Source of the DNA: Acidimicrobiaceae bacterium
Lineage (GTDB): Bacteria > Actinomycetota > Acidimicrobiia > Acidimicrobiales > Bog-793
Length of the DNA: 18,143 nucleotides
Reading direction: 5' to 3'
Assembly (NCBI GenBank): GCA_025463965.1
Contig: JAODBN010000001.1
Coordinates: 1-18,143, forward strand
A model generated the notes under the pieces. The model worked only from the letters and a program-made list of their open reading frames with translations, made no database searches and was not told the DNA's origin. The position numbers and the translations under genes are program-made. This document shows positions 14,237-18,143 of this stretch, in pieces. The first letter of the stretch is position 1. The number at the start of each line of letters is the position of its first letter.

Positions 14237-15008
14237 GGACGCGCCTCGGCTCAGCGGGCGTAGCGCCATCGTTACGGGCGGGGGGAAGGGACTTGGCAGC
14301 GCGATCTGCCGCGAGCTTGGCTCGGCCGGCATGTCCGTTGGAATCATCGAGGTGGATCCTGCCTCGGGGGCCGGGATGAAAGCCGAGCTCGAGGCGTCGG
14401 GTGTTACTGCGGCACTTGTCGTGGCAGACGTGTCCGACAGCGGCGCCGCGACCAGAGCGATCGAGCGCCTGGCGAACCAGTTTGGGGCGCTCGATGTGCT
14501 CGTCAACAACGCGGGCATCAGCAGGATCGGCCCGTTCGTTCATGAGCTGAGCGACGAGGACTGGGCCGAGCCGCTCGCGGTGATGCAGAGCGGCGTGTTT
14601 TACTGCATGCGGGCCGCAGCCCGGATGATGCTTCCTCGCCAGGCGGGAAACATCATCAACATTGCGTCGATTCGTGCCTTCTCGCCGATGCCGGGACGGA
14701 TGATGTACGCGCCGGCTAAGGCGGCCGTCGTCATGATGACGAGGATCGCCGCGGGTGAGCTGGGGCCATCGGGGATCCGGGTGAACGCCGTGGCGCCCGG
14801 GTTCATCCGGACCGAGATGCACGAGACAGACGTGGCGCGCGGTGTCATCGATGAGGAGCGCTACCTGTCTGCGATACCCGCTCGGCGTTTCGGCGACCCG
14901 CGAGAAGTGGCGTCGGTCGTCCGCTTCCTCTGTAGCGATGCGGCGAGCTACGTCAATGGTACCTGCATCACGGTTGACGGAGGTCTGACCACGATCCCGT
15001 CAGGGTGA
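14229..15008 (+). CDS. Short-chain dehydrogenase/reductase (SDR), classical type
   Basis: A 259-residue NAD(P)-dependent oxidoreductase. It has the cofactor motif TGGGKGLG (16-23), NNAG (93-96), catalytic S147 (NIAS), Y160 and K164 (YAPAK), and the C-terminal 'YVNGTCITVDGG'. E41 at the end of the second strand favours NAD(H) over NADP(H). Proteins of this pattern interconvert hydroxy and keto groups. Within this operon, oxidation of a hydroxy acid or amino alcohol, or reduction of the aminotransferase product, is inferred. Its ATG lies inside the end of the dimethylformamidase-like gene (8-base overlap), so translation is coupled. It is the last gene of the operon and stops 10 bases short of the convergent STAS-GAF-ANTAR gene. 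Confidence 0.94.
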   Translation: MTEDAPRLSGRSAIVTGGGKGLGSAICRELGSAGMSVGIIEVDPASGAGMKAELEASGVTAALVVADVSDSGAATRAIERLANQFGALDVLVNNAGISRIGPFVHELSDEDWAEPLAVMQSGVFYCMRAAARMMLPRQAGNIINIASIRAFSPMPGRMMYAPAKAAVVMMTRIAAGELGPSGIRVNAVAPGFIRTEMHETDVARGVIDEERYLSAIPARRFGDPREVASVVRFLCSDAASYVNGTCITVDGGLTTIPSG

Positions 15009-15021
15009 GGCCCGGACCTCA
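15006..15021. terminator. Small inverted repeat spanning two convergent stop codons
   Basis: TGAGG-CCCGGA-CCTCA is a perfect 5-bp inverted repeat. Its outer three bases on each side are the stop codons of the SDR gene (plus) and the STAS-GAF-ANTAR gene (minus). A competing pairing, GTCTGA (14983-14988) with TCAGAC (15019-15024), also exists. Either could help termination, but there is no T-tract. Confidence 0.3.
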
Positions 15022-16077
15022 GACGAGCGGAGGCTCCTTGGCGAGTTGGTCGAGAATCCGCCGTGCTGCTGCGGCCATGGACTCCTCGTTCGCCCGGGCT
15101 GCCGATCGAAGAAGCCCGTGTGCCTGCTCCAGGCTGCAGTAGTGGAGGGCGCTGAGCGCGCCCTCGGCGATCATGACGTCGGAATAATCGTCGCTGTGTC
15201 GCTGCAGACGATCCGTGAGGCGCCTGGTGGCCTCGTAGAGCAGGCTGCGATGGATGGCCGTCGCGGCCTGGGCGGCGAGTACGTCCGCCATCGCCTCCGC
15301 GCCCTCGTCGAACGCGTCGGGGTCGGTCGAATACAGGTTCAGCGAGCCAACGAGCTGATCGCTGAGCAGGATCGGCAGTGACAGCGTCGAGCGGATCCCC
15401 GGTTTGATTGCGAGCGCCGCGAAATGCTTGTAGGGGTGATCGGCGGCGAGCACATCGAGACGCACCCGGTGTCCGTAGTGCGCGGCGTCGAGGCACGGCC
15501 CCTCGCCGGTGACGTACTGAGCGACGTCTACCTCCATGGCGATCCGACTGGAAGACGCCGCAGTCCTCGGGTCCCCCTTGGCGACGAGAGCGATACTTCC
15601 GGCCGTGCACCCCGGCACGACGGCGACGGCTGACTGGACGATCCGGTCGAGGTCCTCGGCGAGCGTTTGGTCGCTCACGAGCAGTTGGGACAGCTCGTAG
15701 AAGCCTCGGGTGAACTCGTCCTCCGGCGATCGCAGCGTCCCGGGCGCCTCGTTCGGGGGCTCGGGTATCGAGGCTGTGAATACCGAGAGGACGCCGCCCA
15801 GGCCCGCGACGTTCAGCATTCGCGCAGTGAAGGCGTTGACGCCGATCAGCAGCATGCGCCCGGCGGTGTTCGCAATCAGGTGGTGGACTGCCATCAACGC
15901 GTTGATCCCGCTCGCGTCGATGAAGGTGAGGGTGCTCATGTCGAGCGTTACGTCGCTCGCCCCGCGAGCGACCAGCTCGGCGACCTCCGCGAGGATCGTC
16001 GACGAGTTGGCGGCGTCGAACTCACCGCTCAAGGTGACGAGTGCCCAAGGGCCGGTCACCGACGACTGAATCGGCAT
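15019..16077 (-). CDS. STAS-GAF-ANTAR multidomain signalling protein
   Basis: A 352-residue soluble protein. Residues 1-105 are a STAS domain of the anti-sigma-factor-antagonist type ('VTLSGEFDAAN', 'LDMSTLTFIDASGINAL'). Residues about 120-265 are a GAF domain ('GEGPCLDA', 'GIRSTLSLPILLSDQLVGSLNLYS'). Residues about 285-345 are an ANTAR RNA-binding domain ('DVMIAEGALSALHYCSLEQA'). The Ser phosphorylated in SpoIIAA/RsbV aligns with A55, with S56 next to it. STAS domains take part in partner switching with anti-sigma kinases, GAF domains bind ligands or partners, and ANTAR domains bind hairpin RNA to prevent termination. The combination suggests an input joining stress signalling to RNA-level control. 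It lies downstream of a GAF-ANTAR gene on the same strand (98-bp gap). The start has GGAAC upstream. Confidence 0.9.
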   Translation of the reverse strand: MPIQSSVTGPWALVTLSGEFDAANSSTILAEVAELVARGASDVTLDMSTLTFIDASGINALMAVHHLIANTAGRMLLIGVNAFTARMLNVAGLGGVLSVFTASIPEPPNEAPGTLRSPEDEFTRGFYELSQLLVSDQTLAEDLDRIVQSAVAVVPGCTAGSIALVAKGDPRTAASSSRIAMEVDVAQYVTGEGPCLDAAHYGHRVRLDVLAADHPYKHFAALAIKPGIRSTLSLPILLSDQLVGSLNLYSTDPDAFDEGAEAMADVLAAQAATAIHRSLLYEATRRLTDRLQRHSDDYSDVMIAEGALSALHYCSLEQAHGLLRSAARANEESMAAAARRILDQLAKEPPLV

Positions 16078-16091
16078 GAAGGGGTTCCGTT

Positions 16092-16104
16092 CAGACGGTG
16101 TCTG
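16092..16104. repeat. Short inverted repeat upstream of the STAS-GAF-ANTAR gene
   Basis: CAGAC-GGT-GTCTG is a perfect 5-bp inverted repeat starting 15 bases upstream of the minus-strand start codon. It may be an operator or a hairpin near the ribosome site. The function is unknown and chance occurrence is possible. Confidence 0.25.
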
Positions 16105-16175
16105 GCGACGGCTGAATGTCCAACCGGCGCCTTGCTACTCCTGTGCGATGTTGAGCGCTGTCATCTAACGAGCCC

Positions 16176-16901
16176 TCACGGGTGCTCTGGCAGCCGAGTC
16201 GACTGACGCTCTACCGCTGCGCTCACGATATCGGCAGCGATCTCTCTGAGCTTGCGGTTTTCGCGCTGCGATGCGCGAACGAGGACCTGGAATGCCTCGT
16301 CGGCGTCGCGTCCGCCGGCGGACATGACGATGCCCACCGCCTGGTCGATCTTGGAGCGAGAGGTCAGCGCCTGGCGAAGGTTCTCGGTGAGCTCGCGCGA
16401 GTCCTGGTAGGCCGAGACGTTGGCCAGCAGCGTGGCCGCAGCCGAGGCCCAGGTCTGCGCCTGGCCGGTGTCGTGTTTGGCGAAGTTCGCGACCTGCTTG
16501 GAGTAGAGGTTGAGGGCGCCGATGCCCTCGCCCTTCGCGACGAGCGGCAGCGAGAGGGTGCTCCGAACGCCGTGGTCGGCGGCGCTGGCACAGAAACGCG
16601 ACCAGCGCTGGTCGGCGGTGGTGTCGTCGATCCGGTTCACCACCTGGCGGCACCACGCGTCGATACAGGGTCCCACGCCGCTTCGGTACTGCTCGGCGTC
16701 GATTTCCGGAGCCGTGGTGTCCGTGAACACCGCAGTCGCGGGAACGCCGTCAGCCAGCATCGTGATGCCAGCCATGTCCGCGGAAAGCGCATCACAGGCG
16801 AGGTCGGACACCTTGGTAAGGGTGTCTCCGAGCGTGCCTTCTCCGATGAAAAACTGCGCGAGGGCCGCCACGCCCTCAGCGATCTGATCGTTCGCTGCCA
16901 T
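16176..16901 (-). CDS. GAF and ANTAR domain-containing transcription antitermination-type regulator
   Basis: A 241-residue soluble protein. The GAF domain covers about 10-160 ('DALSADMAGITMLADG', 'GVGPCIDAWCRQ', 'GVRSTLSLPLVAKGEGIGALNLYS'). The ANTAR domain covers about 170-230 and fits the canonical pattern: 'SKIDQAVGIVMSAGGRDADEAFQVLVRASQREN' in two runs, then 'RKLREIAADIV'. ANTAR proteins bind RNAs with paired hexanucleotide-loop hairpins and prevent terminator formation, and the GAF domain supplies the signal. The ATG at 16901 has a moderate GGAACGG site. It precedes the STAS-GAF-ANTAR gene and shares its GAF-ANTAR part, so the two may be related by duplication with a STAS domain gained or lost. 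They may act as a pair. Confidence 0.92.
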   Translation of the reverse strand: MAANDQIAEGVAALAQFFIGEGTLGDTLTKVSDLACDALSADMAGITMLADGVPATAVFTDTTAPEIDAEQYRSGVGPCIDAWCRQVVNRIDDTTADQRWSRFCASAADHGVRSTLSLPLVAKGEGIGALNLYSKQVANFAKHDTGQAQTWASAAATLLANVSAYQDSRELTENLRQALTSRSKIDQAVGIVMSAGGRDADEAFQVLVRASQRENRKLREIAADIVSAAVERQSTRLPEHP

Positions 16902-17077
16902 CTGAGCCGTTCCGATGAACAGACCGGCTGGCAGAAGGACCCGCTGCTTGAGAGCTCAGGACAGACCGATGTAAGAGCAACAACCTAGATCCTGCGGCCG
17001 GAACTAGCAAGTGCGTAGCAGGCGCTTTCGGCCGTGGAGTGCACAATTGGGCAGTCATCCGAGCGTTCCAGCCGGAC

Positions 17078-18143
17078 TCAGATGCAGCAGCAGCAGCAGT
17101 CCTCACCGCAGCAGTCATCGCAGGCGAGATTGGCGCAGCAGTCACAGGCGAGGAGCTCGCCACAGCTAGGTCCCCCGCAACCCCGACGTCGTCCGTAGCC
17201 GGGTCCGTATGGGTCGTAGCCGTAGCGTCCGTAGGGGTCGGCCCGCCGACGAGCTCTGCGGCCACCGCCGAACATCGCCAGCGCATGTCCGAGCATGGCG
17301 GCCGGAGCCATCATCGCCGCAGCGATGCCGACGGCTGTCGGGCGCTCTGATCGACAGGACGGCGGTGCGCTCGCCGGGGCCTGCTGCGGCCAGACCCGCC
17401 GGATCGTGGCGCCGAGCGTCGGGCCGAGGAGGTTCTCGGCCAGCTTCTCGTCGCGAAGCTCGAGGCGCTCAAACGAGCGCACGATGTCACGGTGGAGGCA
17501 GCGGGCGAGCTCGCCAGCGCGAGCGTGATCGGTTCCGGTTGCCTCGAGCGGGTTGAACCGGCCGTGGCGACGATCGGAGGCCCGATCCTCGGTGGCGTCG
17601 ACGAGGTGCATCAAACGACCGAAGGCGTCGCCCATCGTTGCGAGGTGAGGGCCGTTCTCCGGGGTCCCGGCGGCGAGGGCCGTATGGGAGAAGACCGCTG
17701 CGACCGCAGACCCCGACGGATCGAGCAACTCGTCGAGCCGAGCGGCGGGTCTGACCTCCGCAGCCCTCGCTTTGGTCGGAGCGCACACGATGGCGAGACC
17801 GTCGAGGTCGCAGCCATCGGCCACCACGGCGCCCGCCGCGGCGAAGCGCCGCGCGGTCCGCGAGACGGCCGGTCGCAGCAGCACCGGAGCGTCGCCGTCT
17901 TGGATCTTGTCGTCCAGACCCGCGCTACCCGCGAGCAGCGCTACTGCGGCCCCCGCTTGCATGGCCGGGGTCGCCGCATCGACGACCTGGGCGGTCCGAA
18001 AGCCCCGGAAGGGGCAACGGCCGGCCTCGGTGGTGGGAAGGCGGCCGGCTTGGGCCTCCGTGAGCACGGAGACGAGCAGCAGGTCGTAGCCGGTGAGCAC
18101 CCTCGCCGACTGGCCGGCGGTGTCACGAAGCGTTAGGCACAGC
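17078..18143 (-). CDS. DUF5685-type protein with a cysteine-rich C terminus (5' end outside the window)
   Basis: 354 residues are visible, and the frame stays open to the right edge (first full codon at 18142). 'LCLTLRDTAGQSARVLTGYD' followed by 'LLLVSVLTEAQ' matches, from memory, the early part of DUF5685 proteins, so about 20-30 N-terminal residues are missing. 'CPFRGFRTAQV', 'HLVDATEDRASDRRHGRFNPLEATG' and alpha-helical Ala-rich segments also fit that family, whose function I do not know. The C terminus is a Gly/Tyr/Arg/Pro stretch ('DPYGRYGYDPYGPGYGRRR') and then a tail with 13 Cys in about 34 residues, ending in five consecutive Cys before Ile. Metal or cluster binding, or disulfide formation, is possible. 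A GTG at 18100 would be an internal codon, not the start. Confidence 0.8.
   Translation of the reverse strand, partial: LCLTLRDTAGQSARVLTGYDLLLVSVLTEAQAGRLPTTEAGRCPFRGFRTAQVVDAATPAMQAGAAVALLAGSAGLDDKIQDGDAPVLLRPAVSRTARRFAAAGAVVADGCDLDGLAIVCAPTKARAAEVRPAARLDELLDPSGSAVAAVFSHTALAAGTPENGPHLATMGDAFGRLMHLVDATEDRASDRRHGRFNPLEATGTDHARAGELARCLHRDIVRSFERLELRDEKLAENLLGPTLGATIRRVWPQQAPASAPPSCRSERPTAVGIAAAMMAPAAMLGHALAMFGGGRRARRRADPYGRYGYDPYGPGYGRRRGCGGPSCGELLACDCCANLACDDCCGEDCCCCCI
17084..17099. repeat. (GCA)5 trinucleotide repeat in the DUF5685-type gene
   Basis: Five perfect GCA units plus a G. On the minus strand these are five TGC codons encoding the terminal Cys5 run just before the last Ile and TGA. 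As a pure triplet tract, slippage would change the cysteine number without breaking the frame. Confidence 0.7.

Noticed and set aside
1..18143. Search for tRNA/rRNA genes, CRISPR repeats, IS terminal repeats or phage genes
   Set aside because: None seen by eye on either strand; no transposase or integrase motifs in any plausible frame.

Overview
The window is high-GC DNA with dense genes, GUG and UUG starts, many 4-bp start/stop overlaps, and a right end rich in STAS, GAF and ANTAR signalling domains plus a DUF5685-type protein. Together these point to an actinobacterium, possibly a deep-branching soil lineage (Thermoleophilia- or Acidimicrobiia-like). That placement is inference. I see no tRNA, rRNA, CRISPR array, transposase or integrase.

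Layout. (1) Positions 1-108 hold the 3' end of a plus-strand gene, probably an amidohydrolase. (2) On the minus strand, a PhyH-type Fe(II)/2-oxoglutarate dioxygenase (2563-1589) and a mandelate-racemase-subgroup enolase-superfamily enzyme (1508-345) form a two-gene operon. (3) A 429-bp divergent region containing a perfect 20-bp palindrome separates it from a plus-strand IclR-family regulator (2993-3838). (4) A 518-bp gap with tandem hairpins and a second copy of the operator-like box leads into a nine-gene plus-strand operon (4357-15008). Its genes are a GSA-aminotransferase-like class III aminotransferase, a VOC protein, a Tat-exported family 5 solute-binding protein, two Dpp/Opp permeases, two Dpp/Opp ATPases, an N,N-dimethylformamidase large-subunit-like protein and an SDR oxidoreductase. 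(5) On the minus strand lie a STAS-GAF-ANTAR protein, a GAF-ANTAR protein and a truncated DUF5685-type protein with a Cys-rich tail.

How it may work together. The transporter and SBP should import a peptide-like or other small polar compound. The DMFase-like protein could hydrolyse an amide bond. The aminotransferase, SDR, enolase-superfamily enzyme and dioxygenase could then process the amine and hydroxy/keto-acid fragments. A 20-position box (17 identical bases, three variable) occurs in front of both the PhyH/enolase operon and the nine-gene operon. This ties the two arms into one probable IclR-controlled regulon. The substrate cannot be read from the sequence, and I know of no described pathway with exactly this gene set. 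The right-hand signalling genes look unrelated to the catabolic cluster.
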